A stretch of 64,000 nucleotides of DNA from Streptomyces sp. SJL17-4 (GTDB lineage Bacteria; Actinomycetota; Actinomycetes; Streptomycetales; Streptomycetaceae). Numbering within the stretch: position 1 is the first letter of the stretch; every line of letters starts with the position of its first letter. Location: positions 4,499,501-4,563,500 of the forward strand of contig NZ_CP104578.1 of assembly GCF_036826855.1 (NCBI RefSeq), read 5' to 3'. The notes beneath the pieces were generated by a model, which worked only from the letters and a program-made list of their open reading frames with translations, searched no databases and was not told the origin of the DNA. Shown here piece after piece: positions 51,485 to 60,024 of this stretch. The translations under genes and the position numbers were made by a program.

Positions 51485-52474
51485 ATGCCCGCCGACCGGT
51501 TGTTGTCGATGATGCTGCTGCTCCAGACCCGGGGCCGTATGTCGGCTCGACGTCTCGCCGCCGAGCTGGGGGTCTCCGTACGGACCGCGTACCGCGATCT
51601 CGACCGCCTGCAGGCCTCCGGGATCCCGGTCTACGCCGAGCAGGGCCGTACCGGTGGCTACCAGCTGCTCGACGGCTACCGCACGCACCTCACCGGGTTG
51701 AGCGAGAGCGAGGCCAGGGTGCTGTTCCTCGCCGGGCTGCCCGCGCCCGCCGCCGATCTGGGGCTGGCGGCGGAAGTGGCGGCGGCGAGACTGAAGTTGC
51801 TGGCGGCCCTGCCGGCCGCCCTGCGCGAGGAGGCGACGCGTACCGACGCGGTGTTCCATCTGGACGCTCCGGGCTGGTACCGGGAGGCCGAGGCGACTCC
51901 GTATCTGCCGCTGCTCGTGGACGCGGTGTTCGGCCGGCGGGCGGTGGACGTGCGGTACCGCCGCTGGCGCGAACCGCGGGAGGTGGACCGTCGGCTGCAC
52001 CCGTACGGCCTGGTCCTCAAGTCGGGCACCTGGTACCTCGTGGCGGGGGTCGACGGCAGGACCGCCACCTTTCGGATCGCCCGGATCCTCGACGCGGTGA
52101 TGAGGGACGACGAACGTTTCGAGAGGCCGGAGGAGTTCGTCCTGGAGGCGTACTGGTCGTCGTACCTCGACGAGTTCGAGGCGCGTCGCCACACGGGCAC
52201 CGCCACCGTCCGGCTGTCGCCGAGGGGGCGAGAGCGGCTGGCCGACAACGTGCCGCCCGAGGTGGCGCGGGCCTGTGAGGCCACCGCGACGGAGGTGGCG
52301 GACGGCGAGGGCTGGATCGAGGCCGTCATCCCGACCGAGAGCATCGGGCACGCCTGCGGGGAACTGCTCCGTCTCGGCACGGACGTCGAGGTCGTCGCAC
52401 CGGAGGAACTCCGGCGGGCGATGGCCGACACGGTTCGGGCGCTCGCCCGGACCTACGCGTCCGTGCAGGCGTGA
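51485..52474 (+). CDS. WYL domain transcriptional regulator
   Basis: A 329-residue regulator. An N-terminal winged helix (RLLSMMLLLQTRGRMSARRL, LGVSVRTAYRDLDRLQASGI) is followed by a WYL domain (about 140-220) and a WCX-type C-terminal module. The WYL core is at VDVRYRRWREPREV and HPYGLVLKSGTWYLVAG. WYL proteins bind nucleic acid or small ligands. The start ATG at 51485 has only a distant TGGAG. It is divergent from the NIPSNAP gene. Confidence 0.93.
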   Translation: MPADRLLSMMLLLQTRGRMSARRLAAELGVSVRTAYRDLDRLQASGIPVYAEQGRTGGYQLLDGYRTHLTGLSESEARVLFLAGLPAPAADLGLAAEVAAARLKLLAALPAALREEATRTDAVFHLDAPGWYREAEATPYLPLLVDAVFGRRAVDVRYRRWREPREVDRRLHPYGLVLKSGTWYLVAGVDGRTATFRIARILDAVMRDDERFERPEEFVLEAYWSSYLDEFEARRHTGTATVRLSPRGRERLADNVPPEVARACEATATEVADGEGWIEAVIPTESIGHACGELLRLGTDVEVVAPEELRRAMADTVRALARTYASVQA

Positions 52475-52480
52475 ACAGTC

Positions 52481-52507
52481 GCTGTGTGCGCTGTGTGCGC
52501 TGTGTGC
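52481..52507. repeat. Three tandem 9-bp repeats after the WYL gene
   Basis: GCTGTGTGC is repeated three times without change. It runs directly into the terminator stem that starts GCTGTGG at 52508. Confidence 0.9.
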
Positions 52508-52543
52508 GCTGTGGTCGTGGCGCCTGTACGCCACGACCACAGC
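52508..52543. terminator. Perfect 15-bp bidirectional terminator stem-loop
   Basis: GCTGTGGTCGTGGCG (52508-52522) pairs perfectly with 52529-52543 around CCTGTA. It lies between the convergent WYL and FAD oxidoreductase genes and can serve both. Confidence 0.88.
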
Positions 52544-52562
52544 GCCCGGGAGAGAGCCCGCG

Positions 52563-53771
52563 TCACCGGGTGGCGAGGCGGGGTGCGGCCGGCTCGGCGG
52601 TCGTCACGAGGCGGTGGCGACGGCTCGGCATCATCATCGTCGGGTGGGAGACGCTCCACGCCGCGCCCGCGCAGATCAGCTCCTTGATACGGGCGCCGGC
52701 CCGGCCCGTGACGACGGTGGACGTGACCTCGTCGTCGTGGGTCACCTTCTGGAAGATGGCGTCGCGGCGGCCGAGGCTGATGCACTGCGCCGCGTAGCCG
52801 ATCGCGTTCTCGGGAACCTTGCGGCCGGTCAGGCGCGCGGCGAGGGCGTCGGCGGCCTGCCAGGCCATCGGGGACGCCGTGGCGCAGGACATCCGCAGCG
52901 GCCTGCCGCCCGGCCCTTCGGCGTACGCGGCGTCGCCGACGGCGTACACATCGGGGTGGGAGACCGAGCGCATGGTGGCGTCGACGACGATCCGCCCGGT
53001 GTCGGACACCTCCAGGGTCGTGGCGGCGGCGATCGGGTGCACGGCGAAGCCCGCCGTCCAGACGGTCAACTCGACCGGGATCTCCCGCCCTTCACCGGTG
53101 ACGACGCGGTGCGCGTCGACACGGGTGATGTCGGCGCGCTCGTGGACCGTGATGCCGAGCCGGTCGAAGACGGTGCGCAGATGACGCCGGGCCTTGTCGC
53201 TGAGCCAGTCGCCGACACCGCCGCGGGCGGCGAGGGCGACGTCCAGGTCCGGGCGGGCCTCGGCGATCTCGGTGACCGCCTCGATGCCGGTCAGGCCGCC
53301 GCCGACGACCAGCACGGTCCCGCCCGGCGCCAACTCGCCGAGGCGCGCCCGCAGTCGCAGCGCGTCCTGCTTCCCGGCGACGCCGTGGGCGTGCTCGGCG
53401 ACACCGGGGACGCCGAGGGCTCCGGCGGTGCTTCCCAGGGCGTACACGAGGGTGTCGTAGTCGAGAGTGTCGTGGCCGAGGGTCTCGGCGCCGTGCTCAC
53501 CGGTGAGGTGGACGGTCCTGCGGTCCGCGTCGACGGCGGTGACCCACGCCGACCGGAGCTCCACGCCGGTGCCCGCGTACACGTCGCGCAGCGGGCGGCT
53601 CGGCAGATCCTGGCCGGCGGCGAGCTGGTGCAGACGCACCCGCTCGACGAACTCGGGCTCGGCGTTGACCAGGGTGATCTCGACGTCGTCGCGGTGCAGT
53701 CGCTTGGCGAGGCGGCCGGCGGCGATCGCTCCGGCGTACCCGGCTCCGAGGACAACGATGCGGTGCTTCAT
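52563..53771 (-). CDS. NAD(P)/FAD-dependent oxidoreductase (NDH-2-like)
   Basis: A 402-residue flavoprotein. The FAD motif RIVVLGAGYAGAIAAGRLAK is at the N-terminus. The NAD(P)H motif VLVVGGGLTGIEAVTEIAEA is at about residue 150. HPDVYAVGDAAYAEG and the C-terminal QCISLGRRDAIFQ are typical of NDH-2 and AIF-like enzymes. It has no C-terminal membrane helix. GGGAG precedes the ATG. It lies directly downstream of a sigJ gene (81 bp) on the same strand, a known ECF41 context, so the sigma factor may direct its transcription. Confidence 0.93.
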   Translation of the reverse strand: MKHRIVVLGAGYAGAIAAGRLAKRLHRDDVEITLVNAEPEFVERVRLHQLAAGQDLPSRPLRDVYAGTGVELRSAWVTAVDADRRTVHLTGEHGAETLGHDTLDYDTLVYALGSTAGALGVPGVAEHAHGVAGKQDALRLRARLGELAPGGTVLVVGGGLTGIEAVTEIAEARPDLDVALAARGGVGDWLSDKARRHLRTVFDRLGITVHERADITRVDAHRVVTGEGREIPVELTVWTAGFAVHPIAAATTLEVSDTGRIVVDATMRSVSHPDVYAVGDAAYAEGPGGRPLRMSCATASPMAWQAADALAARLTGRKVPENAIGYAAQCISLGRRDAIFQKVTHDDEVTSTVVTGRAGARIKELICAGAAWSVSHPTMMMPSRRHRLVTTAEPAAPRLATR

Positions 53772-53852
53772 GGCTGGCTCCCTATCCGGTTGGACTCACC
53801 TCCTGAACCGGACAGCCCCGCGATCCCTGACAGGAATCGGATGTGACCTGGG

Positions 53853-54797
53853 TCACCACAGCTCTCGGAGCGGGTGATGGGGGCCGGCTGCCGCCCACTG
53901 GCGGGTGATGCGCTCCAACTTGTCGGGATTGACCTGGATGTGGACCGCCTCGACACCGTCGGGCGTCGGGGCGAGGCAGATGACGCCGGCGATCCGCTCA
54001 CCGATCGCGACGAGCACGGCGGGACCGCCGTTGACGACGCCGGCGTGGAGTACGGCGTCGCCGCCGGCGATGGCCCGCTTGGCGGCGCTCGGCCGGAACA
54101 GCCCGCGCAGGTAGCGGGCGATGCCGAGCGCGCCGATGACCGGGGTCCTGCGGGCCGGAACGCGGGGTCCGCCGTCGGCCACGCCGACCGCGTCGACGGT
54201 GAGCAGCCGGATCAGCGGCTCGGTGTCGCCGCTGAGGGCCGCGGCGAGGAACTCCTCGACGACCTTCCGCGCGGCGACCGCGTCGACCTCGGTGCGGGCC
54301 CGGTCGGTGGCGAGGTGCTGTCGGGCGCGCCGGTGGATCTGCTGGCAGTTCGACTCGGTGAGGTCGAGGATCTCCGCGATCTCGCGGTGCGCGTACCCGA
54401 AGGCCTCGCGCAGCACGTACACCGCGCGCTCGTTGGGCGTCAGCCGCTCCATGAGGGTGAGCATCGCGAGGGACACCGATTCGCGCTGCTCGGCGGTGTC
54501 GGCCGGACCGAGCATCCGGTCCCCGGCAAGCACGGGCTCCGGGAGCCACTGCCCGACGTAGGTCTCCCGCCGGGCCCGTGCGGAGGTGAGCTGGTTGAGG
54601 CAGAGGTTGGTGAGCACCTTGGTCAGCCACGCCTCGGGCGTCTCGATCCGCTCCCGGTCGGTCGCGTGCCACCGCAGGTACGTCTCCTGCACCGCGTCCT
54701 CGGCATCGCCGGCGGACCCGAGCAGGCGGTAGGCGATCGCCTCCAGGCGTCCCCTGGAACGCTCGAACAGATCGGCCTCGTACGTAAGGAGCGGCAT
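53853..54797 (-). CDS. sigJ: ECF41-type RNA polymerase sigma factor (SigJ family), second copy
   Basis: A 314-residue sigma factor. Region 2 is AIAYRLLGSAGDAEDAVQETYL, region 4 is LTPNERAVYVLREAFGYA and HREIAEILDLTESNCQQIHR, and a SnoaL-like C-terminal domain follows (about 185-300). It is clearly different in sequence from the copy at 49602, so the two are paralogues rather than a duplication in place. The start ATG at 54797 is set by homology; AAGGAG lies close by. It is followed by the FAD oxidoreductase gene. Upstream lies the 11-bp repeat array. Confidence 0.94.
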   Translation of the reverse strand: MPLLTYEADLFERSRGRLEAIAYRLLGSAGDAEDAVQETYLRWHATDRERIETPEAWLTKVLTNLCLNQLTSARARRETYVGQWLPEPVLAGDRMLGPADTAEQRESVSLAMLTLMERLTPNERAVYVLREAFGYAHREIAEILDLTESNCQQIHRRARQHLATDRARTEVDAVAARKVVEEFLAAALSGDTEPLIRLLTVDAVGVADGGPRVPARRTPVIGALGIARYLRGLFRPSAAKRAIAGGDAVLHAGVVNGGPAVLVAIGERIAGVICLAPTPDGVEAVHIQVNPDKLERITRQWAAAGPHHPLRELW

Positions 54798-54875
54798 CGC
54801 CCCATGATCGGCCCTGTACGCGGGCCGCGTCCACCCGCCCGGGTCCGCTCCGTGACGAAGCCGCGAGGTCCGCAG

Positions 54876-54963
54876 GGAGTCCGCACGGAGTCCGTATGGA
54901 GTCCGCACGGAGTCCGCACGGAGACCGCATGGGGTCCGTATGGAGTCCGTACGGAGTCCGCTC
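54876..54963. repeat. Eight tandem 11-bp repeats (GGAGTCCGCAC type)
   Basis: Eight head-to-tail units run from 54876 to 54963 without spacer. Variants are mainly C/T at positions 9 and 11. The last unit reaches the marR stop codon. The array lies between the marR gene and the sigJ gene on the same strand, ending 79 bp upstream of the sigJ start. Confidence 0.95.
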
Positions 54964-55468
54964 ACTTGATGGTGGTGTCGCCGAAGGCCTCCAGTACGTG
55001 GCGGAGGCCTTCGGCGGTCTTCTCGACCACGTCGCGGTCCACGTCGGCGAGCAGCTGTGCGTAGTTCGCCAGGTGGTCGGCGAAGGCGGCCCGGGTGACC
55101 TCGTGTCCGTGCTCGGTGAGGCGGATCTTGATGGTGCGCCGGTCGTCGCCGTCGCGTACGCGCTCGACCAGGCCCTTGGCCTCCATCCTGTCGATGCGGT
55201 TGGTGATCGCACCGGAGGTCACCATGGACGCCTTGAGGAGGGCGCCGGCGGTGAGGGTGTGGGGCGGCCCGGAGCGCTGCAGCGTGGTGAGGACGTCGAA
55301 CTCGCCGTGCTCCACGCCGTGTGCGGCGGCCACGGCTCTGGCCGACTTGTCGACCGCCCGGGCCAGCCGCTGGATCCGTGCGAACAACTGCACCGGCCAG
55401 AGGTCCTCCACCACGTCGGGGCGTTCCTTGGCCCACTGGCCGATGATCGCGTCCACGGCATCGCTCAT
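54962..55468 (-). CDS. MarR family transcriptional regulator
   Basis: A 168-residue regulator. The winged helix is VEHGEFDVLTTLQRSG and LTAGALLKASMVTSGAITNR, with the wing VERVRDGDDRRTIKIRLTEH. The ATG at 55468 has AGGAG at the right distance; the frame reaches 55501 but without support. It is divergent from an MFS transporter gene and three copies of its likely operator lie between. It probably represses the exporter until a drug-like ligand binds. Confidence 0.94.
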   Translation of the reverse strand: MSDAVDAIIGQWAKERPDVVEDLWPVQLFARIQRLARAVDKSARAVAAAHGVEHGEFDVLTTLQRSGPPHTLTAGALLKASMVTSGAITNRIDRMEAKGLVERVRDGDDRRTIKIRLTEHGHEVTRAAFADHLANYAQLLADVDRDVVEKTAEGLRHVLEAFGDTTIK

Positions 55469-55495
55469 GGCCGACACTCCTCTCAATGGACATCT

Positions 55496-55556
55496 TCTCA
55501 ACGTTAAGACACTTGACGTTGAGAGAGTCGGGCTGCTTTTATCTCAACGTTGAGAT
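55496..55556. promoter_or_regulatory. Three MarR operator copies in the marR/MFS gap
   Basis: The best site, ATCTCAACGTTGAGAT (55541-55556), is a perfect 16-bp palindrome. A second at 55496-55509 (TCTCAACGTTAAGA) has one mismatch pair. A third at 55511-55524 keeps only the right half intact. All lie in the divergent promoter region. Confidence 0.85.
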
Positions 55557-55584
55557 TATCAAGGCTGAACGACAGGAGCACCCC

Positions 55585-56835
55585 GTGTCCGAGCTCGCTC
55601 TCCGCCTCCGCCGCCGCCCCGCCGTAGCGCCCAGCCCCGCCGTAGCGCCCGCCCCTCCGACGCCGGGTCAAGTTCCGGTCGGATGGCTGGCATTGCTGGC
55701 CACCCCGATCGCCGCGAGCGCCAACAGCCCGGTCCTGATCCTGCCCGGCATGGCCGACTCCCTCGGCATCCGTACGGCCACGGCGACCTGGCTCGTCACG
55801 GTCTTCGCCTGGGCCATGGCCGTCGGCACCCCGCTGATGGCCGGCCTGCTGCGCCGCCGCGGCCTGGGTGCCACGCTCCGGCTGAGCGCGGCCCTGGTCG
55901 TGGCCGGCACAGCGGTCGTCGCCGTGGCGCCCTGGCTGCAGCTGGCCATGGCGGGCCGGGCGGCCCAGGCGGTGGGCGGCGCGGGCTTGATCACCGCGGC
56001 GATGAGCCTGGCGGGCTCGGTCCGGCGCATGGGGGTGATCACGGCGGGCTTCGGGATACTCGGCGCGGTCGGACCGCTGCTCGGCTCGGCGATCGCGGGC
56101 ACGGCCTCCTGGCGGGTGTCCCTCGCCGTCGGGGCGGTCGCCCTCCTGGCCCTGCCGGCGGTCATGCGCCGCGCCGACCTGTCCGCACCCGCGCGGACCA
56201 CCCCCTTCGACGGCCGGGGCGCCGCGCTGCTGGTCCTGGCGGCGACGGCCCTCGTACTCATCCCGCGCCACCCGCTCCCGGCGGTCGCCGCCGCGCTGCT
56301 GACGAGCTCGCTGCTGGCCCTGCACATCCGGTCCCACCCCACGGGCTTCGTCCCCGCGGCGCTGCTGCGCACCCGGGCCTTCACCCTCTCCGCCCTGCTC
56401 GCCTGCGCCTTCGCGACCTCGTACTTCACGCTGCTCTTCACCGTCCCGCAGCTGCTGAGCGACCGAACCGACTGGTCGACCGCCACGATCGGCGCCGGCC
56501 AACTTGCCGCCCTCCTCGTGGGATCCGTGCTCTCCATGGTGCTGGCCGCGGCCGCGGCCGGGCTGGGCCGCCCGCGGGTCCTGACGATCCTGCTCGTGGT
56601 GGGAGCGCTGGCCCCGCTCATCGCCGTGCTGACCCCCTGGGCGCCGCTGCTCCTGCTGGTCGCGACGCCGGCCGTGATCACCGCGAGCGCGGGCCAGGCC
56701 ACGCTCGCGGTGTACGCCACCCAGGCAGCGCCGAGCGCCCAACGCCCCACGGCGATCGGCCTGTTCAACCTCTGCTACCAGCTGGGCGGCGCCTTCGGCC
56801 CGGCGATCGCGGCCCTGATCACCCTGGGCGGCTGA
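55585..56835 (+). CDS. MFS transporter
   Basis: A 416-residue membrane transporter with about 12 helices. Motif A-like RRRGLGATLRLSAALV follows helix 2. The TWLVTVFAWAMAVGTPLMAG helix and the FNLCYQLGGAFGPAIAALI end fit the drug-efflux DHA group. GTG at 55585 follows AGGAG; the frame upstream is inside the operator region. It is under the control of the adjacent MarR regulator, so multidrug efflux is a fair guess. Confidence 0.92.
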   Translation: MSELALRLRRRPAVAPSPAVAPAPPTPGQVPVGWLALLATPIAASANSPVLILPGMADSLGIRTATATWLVTVFAWAMAVGTPLMAGLLRRRGLGATLRLSAALVVAGTAVVAVAPWLQLAMAGRAAQAVGGAGLITAAMSLAGSVRRMGVITAGFGILGAVGPLLGSAIAGTASWRVSLAVGAVALLALPAVMRRADLSAPARTTPFDGRGAALLVLAATALVLIPRHPLPAVAAALLTSSLLALHIRSHPTGFVPAALLRTRAFTLSALLACAFATSYFTLLFTVPQLLSDRTDWSTATIGAGQLAALLVGSVLSMVLAAAAAGLGRPRVLTILLVVGALAPLIAVLTPWAPLLLLVATPAVITASAGQATLAVYATQAAPSAQRPTAIGLFNLCYQLGGAFGPAIAALITLGG

Positions 56836-56859
56836 CGCACGCAACATAGTCGGCCAGCT

Positions 56860-57162
56860 ACGTTCCGCGCGGGACGGACTTCAACAGCATCGTCCGCGCG
56901 GGACAGCCTCGCGAGTCTCTACCGGCCGGAGTCGATGCTCACCTGGGAGGGCACGCAGAACCGGGGGGCGAGCGACATCGTCGCGCAGCTCAAGAAGCCC
57001 GAGCTGATGCACGTCAAGACGCGGATCGACTCGACCGACGCGCAGCCCGGGGCGAACCAAAGCGTCGTGGTTCACGTCACCGGCAACCTCGCCGTCGACA
57101 ACGCCCTCGACAAGCCGCAGCCCTCCGCCCGTTCGTTCAAGGCGGCAACAGCCGGTCGGTGA
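56860..57162 (+). pseudogene. NTF2-like protein relic, truncated at both ends
   Basis: The reading frame around 56905-57130 matches the nuclear-transport-factor-2-like fold: SLASLYRPESMLTWEGTQNR, then IVAQLKKPEL, STDAQPGANQSVVVHVTGNL and KPQPSARSF. Real members have about 40 more N-terminal residues and a further strand. Here the N-terminal part is lost behind an 11-bp direct repeat (CCGCGCGGGAC at 56865-56875 and 56894-56904). The C-terminus goes out of homology after SARSF. No ribosome site precedes an ATG at 56935. I call it a decayed gene. Confidence 0.7.
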
Positions 57163-57390
57163 CCGTGTCCGCGAGCTCCTGGACCGGGATCTCGCACGCG
57201 GCCTCGGCCTCCCTGAGCAGTCCGCCGACGCCCGTGTCCCAGTCGCGGGCACCCCGGGTGGCGACACCGGTGACCGCCGAGCGGGACAAGACGAAGATCT
57301 CCGTGCTGAAGCAGTGCTTCTCGTTCGTGGCCGAGGAGCAGAGCCACGGTCGCAGGGTGACGGTGTACGAGCGGCTCGGACCGGATCATT
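57137..57390 (-). pseudogene. Unidentified gene tail facing the NTF2 relic
   Basis: A minus-strand frame runs from about 57390 to a TGA at 57137-57139. It has coding-like composition at the C-terminal end (RDWDTGVGGLLREAEAACEI, then PVQELADTVTDRLLPP) but no good start. The end weakly resembles the tail of SpoIIE-type phosphatases; I would not rely on that. Its stop codon falls exactly where the NTF2 homology ends, suggesting a recombination joint. The rest of 56836-57587 holds no intact gene. Confidence 0.35.
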
Positions 57391-57587
57391 GCCGAGCCGG
57401 ATGACGCCATCACGGCGTCGCGGGTGCCGACGCGTCTCCGTCGTGGGCGCCGAAGCGTCTCCGTCGCCGTTGTCCATGCCGGACCGTCCACTCGATGCGG
57501 GCCCCGGAGGCGTACAACCATTTGACTGCTCGGGGGTCAAAACCGGTGGGGCGCATGGTGCGCCTGATGTTCTCGGGAGGAATGCCT

Positions 57588-59783
57588 GTGCCTCTGGCCC
57601 GTTCGACGCGACGGCGGCTCGCCGGCGCCGTCACCACCGTTCTCGCCGTCACGCTCGGGGCGACCGCGCTGACCGCCCCCACGTACGCCGCTCCGGTCGC
57701 GGGCGGTGTGCTCGCGGCGGAGGCGGCGACGACCGCGGACCCGATCGCGTACCCCAAGAGCGGCAGGCTCGTCGGGGCCGGTGTGACCGGCTTCCTGACG
57801 ACCTCCAACACCAACATCACGACCTTCCGGCGGTACGCGGACGGCACCGGGCAGGGGTACGACGGCGCGGTGTACCTGCGGTCGACGCCGACCACCGACT
57901 TCCTGGTCTTCAGGGGCGCGTACCAGATCACGCAGCGGAACCTGGCGACGAACGGCTCCCTGGAGGTCCCCGTCGGTTCCCTGACGGGCGCCGACGCGAA
58001 GTGGGCGGGCGCGGCGGGTGACGCCGTCTTCACGACCGTCGTGACCGAGGCGGGCACGGTGCTGCGCAAGCACGTCGACGAGGCCCCCACGGTGACGGTC
58101 ACCGGTCTCCCCGCCGACGCGAGCTCCGTCATGGTCACGCCCGCCACCCCCGCGCACGCCAAGGTCGCCTTCACGCAGAACGGCCTGGGCAAGTGGGGTC
58201 TCCTCGACCTCGCCACCGGCGTCCTCACCCTCGGCACCCCCGGCGTCGGCGCGCAGGCGGTCTCCGCGACCCACACCGCCTGGTCCGCCGCCGCGGCGAC
58301 GGACCAGGGCCCCCGGGTCTTCGTCGCGGACCGGGCCACCGGCGCCGTGCAGGAGGCCCCGGTGCCGCAGGCGCCCTCGTCCGGCAACCTCCAGGTCGGC
58401 CTGGTCGGCGACTGGGTCCTGTACGGGCAGAAGGGCGGCATGGGCTTCGCCCAGCCGAGCGTCCACCACGCCATCACCGCCTACAACCTCACCACCAAGG
58501 CGACGGTGAAGGTGCTCGACCACGCCTACGAGTTCACGTCCGCCCCCGACGGCAGCCTGTACGCGCGCGGCGGTCTCGTCGGCCGGGGCGAGGGCATGTA
58601 CCGGATCGCGGCCACGGGCGGCGACACCCTGACGGCCGAGCTGGTCGCGGCGACCGGCGAGCCCACCGAGGTCGTCGCCACGGCCTCCACCGTGCCCCCG
58701 GCGGTCCTCGACCTCGACCGGGTCAACGGGTTCGTCTTCAAGTGGACGCTGTCCCGCGACGTGTGGAACCCGAAGCTCACCGTCCGCCATGTGCGGACCG
58801 GGAAGTCCTACGCCATGACCGGGGCCCCCAGCAGCAGCACGCCGGCGTTCGCCTGGGTCGACAACAACTGGGACGCGGACGTCCCCAACGGCGACTACAC
58901 CTGGGAGTTCACCGGCGAGCCGGTCAACGGCATCGGTCCGGACGTCACCGCCAAGGGCGCGTTCAAGGTCGTCCGCAAGGCCCAGCCGCACGACTTCGAC
59001 GACAACGGCAGCCCCGACCTGCTCAGCCGGGACTCCGCCGGCCGCCTGTGGCGCACGGACCTCTTCTACCGTCCGATCGACGAGCGGCGCGGCATCAACG
59101 AGGCCGGGGCCAGGACCTACCTCGGTTCGGGCTGGGGCGTCTACGACCGGATCGAGGCCGCCGGCAACCTGGGCGGTACGCCGGTCGGCGACCTCCTGGC
59201 CCGCGACAAGTCCGGCGTGCTCTGGCTGTACCAGGGCAACGGCACCGGCAACTTCGCCACCCGGGTCCACGTCGGCGGCGGCTGGCAGGTCTACGACAAG
59301 ATCACGTCCGGCAGCGACCTGACCAACGACGGCCGCGTGGACGCGCTCGCCACCGACAGGTCCGGCGCGCTCTGGCTCTACACCGGCACCGGCAGCGCCA
59401 CGAAGCCGTTCCTCCCCCGCAAGAAGATCGGCACCGGCTGGGGGGTCCACAACGACATCACGGCCGTCGGCAACATCGCGGGCGGCCCCGCCGGCGATCT
59501 CGTCGCCCGTGACAAGGACGGCATCCTCTGGCTCTACCTGGGCAAGGGCGACGGCACGTTCGCACCCCGCACGAAGATCGGCAGCGGCTGGAACGCGTTC
59601 CGGCCGCTGATCGCCGCCGGTGACGCGGACGGCGACGGGCGCCCCGACCTCATGGGCCTCGGCGCGACGTACGAGACGCCGAAGCTGTACAAGAGCACCG
59701 GCGACTGGAAGGCCCCGTTCCGAACCGGCGAGGTCATGCACCTGGAGCAGGTCAACGCGAACCAGTCGGACCTCGTGTTCTGA
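57588..59783 (+). CDS. Large secreted FG-GAP/VCBS repeat protein
   Basis: A 731-residue exported protein. The signal peptide (RSTRRRLAGAVTTVLAVTLG, cleavage near TYAAPV) is followed by a beta-propeller-like region (about 45-380), an Ig-like segment (about 385-460), and about five FG-GAP repeats at the end. Repeat marks are DFDDNGSPDLLSRDSAG, LLARDKSGVLWLYQGNG, LATDRSGALWLYTGTG, LVARDKDGILWLYLGKG and GDADGDGRPDLMG, which look Ca2+-binding. GTG at 57588 lies six bases after GGAGGA. It probably acts outside the cell; partner unknown. Confidence 0.9.
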   Translation: MPLARSTRRRLAGAVTTVLAVTLGATALTAPTYAAPVAGGVLAAEAATTADPIAYPKSGRLVGAGVTGFLTTSNTNITTFRRYADGTGQGYDGAVYLRSTPTTDFLVFRGAYQITQRNLATNGSLEVPVGSLTGADAKWAGAAGDAVFTTVVTEAGTVLRKHVDEAPTVTVTGLPADASSVMVTPATPAHAKVAFTQNGLGKWGLLDLATGVLTLGTPGVGAQAVSATHTAWSAAAATDQGPRVFVADRATGAVQEAPVPQAPSSGNLQVGLVGDWVLYGQKGGMGFAQPSVHHAITAYNLTTKATVKVLDHAYEFTSAPDGSLYARGGLVGRGEGMYRIAATGGDTLTAELVAATGEPTEVVATASTVPPAVLDLDRVNGFVFKWTLSRDVWNPKLTVRHVRTGKSYAMTGAPSSSTPAFAWVDNNWDADVPNGDYTWEFTGEPVNGIGPDVTAKGAFKVVRKAQPHDFDDNGSPDLLSRDSAGRLWRTDLFYRPIDERRGINEAGARTYLGSGWGVYDRIEAAGNLGGTPVGDLLARDKSGVLWLYQGNGTGNFATRVHVGGGWQVYDKITSGSDLTNDGRVDALATDRSGALWLYTGTGSATKPFLPRKKIGTGWGVHNDITAVGNIAGGPAGDLVARDKDGILWLYLGKGDGTFAPRTKIGSGWNAFRPLIAAGDADGDGRPDLMGLGATYETPKLYKSTGDWKAPFRTGEVMHLEQVNANQSDLVF

Positions 59784-59800
59784 CCCCGCGGTACGCACGG

Positions 59801-59832
59801 AGGGGAGGCCACCGCACCACCCGGCCTCCCCT
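59801..59832. terminator. Stem-loop after the FG-GAP gene
   Basis: AGGGGAGGCC (59801-59810) pairs perfectly with GGCCTCCCCT (59823-59832), 18 bp after the stop codon. T residues follow. Confidence 0.82.
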
Positions 59833-60024
59833 TACCGCACGGGTGCGAGCCTCTCCGCCGCCGTCCGCAGGGGCTTGGGCACGTTCTTCCTGACGTGGCT
59901 TTCAGGTCCGCCGTCTCGGCGACCGTCACGGCCGGCCCTGCTCGCGGCAGCCACGCAGGTGGCCCAGTCAGCTCGTACGCAAGTGGCCCGTGTGCTCTGT
60001 CCATTGGGCACTACCGTTGGCCCG

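Noticed and set aside
54876..54963. Possible CRISPR array
   Set aside because: Units are 11 bp with no spacers and no cas genes nearby. It is a plain tandem repeat.
56836..57587. Insertion sequence or prophage remnant
   Set aside because: No transposase, integrase or terminal inverted repeats were found; only gene fragments and a short direct repeat.
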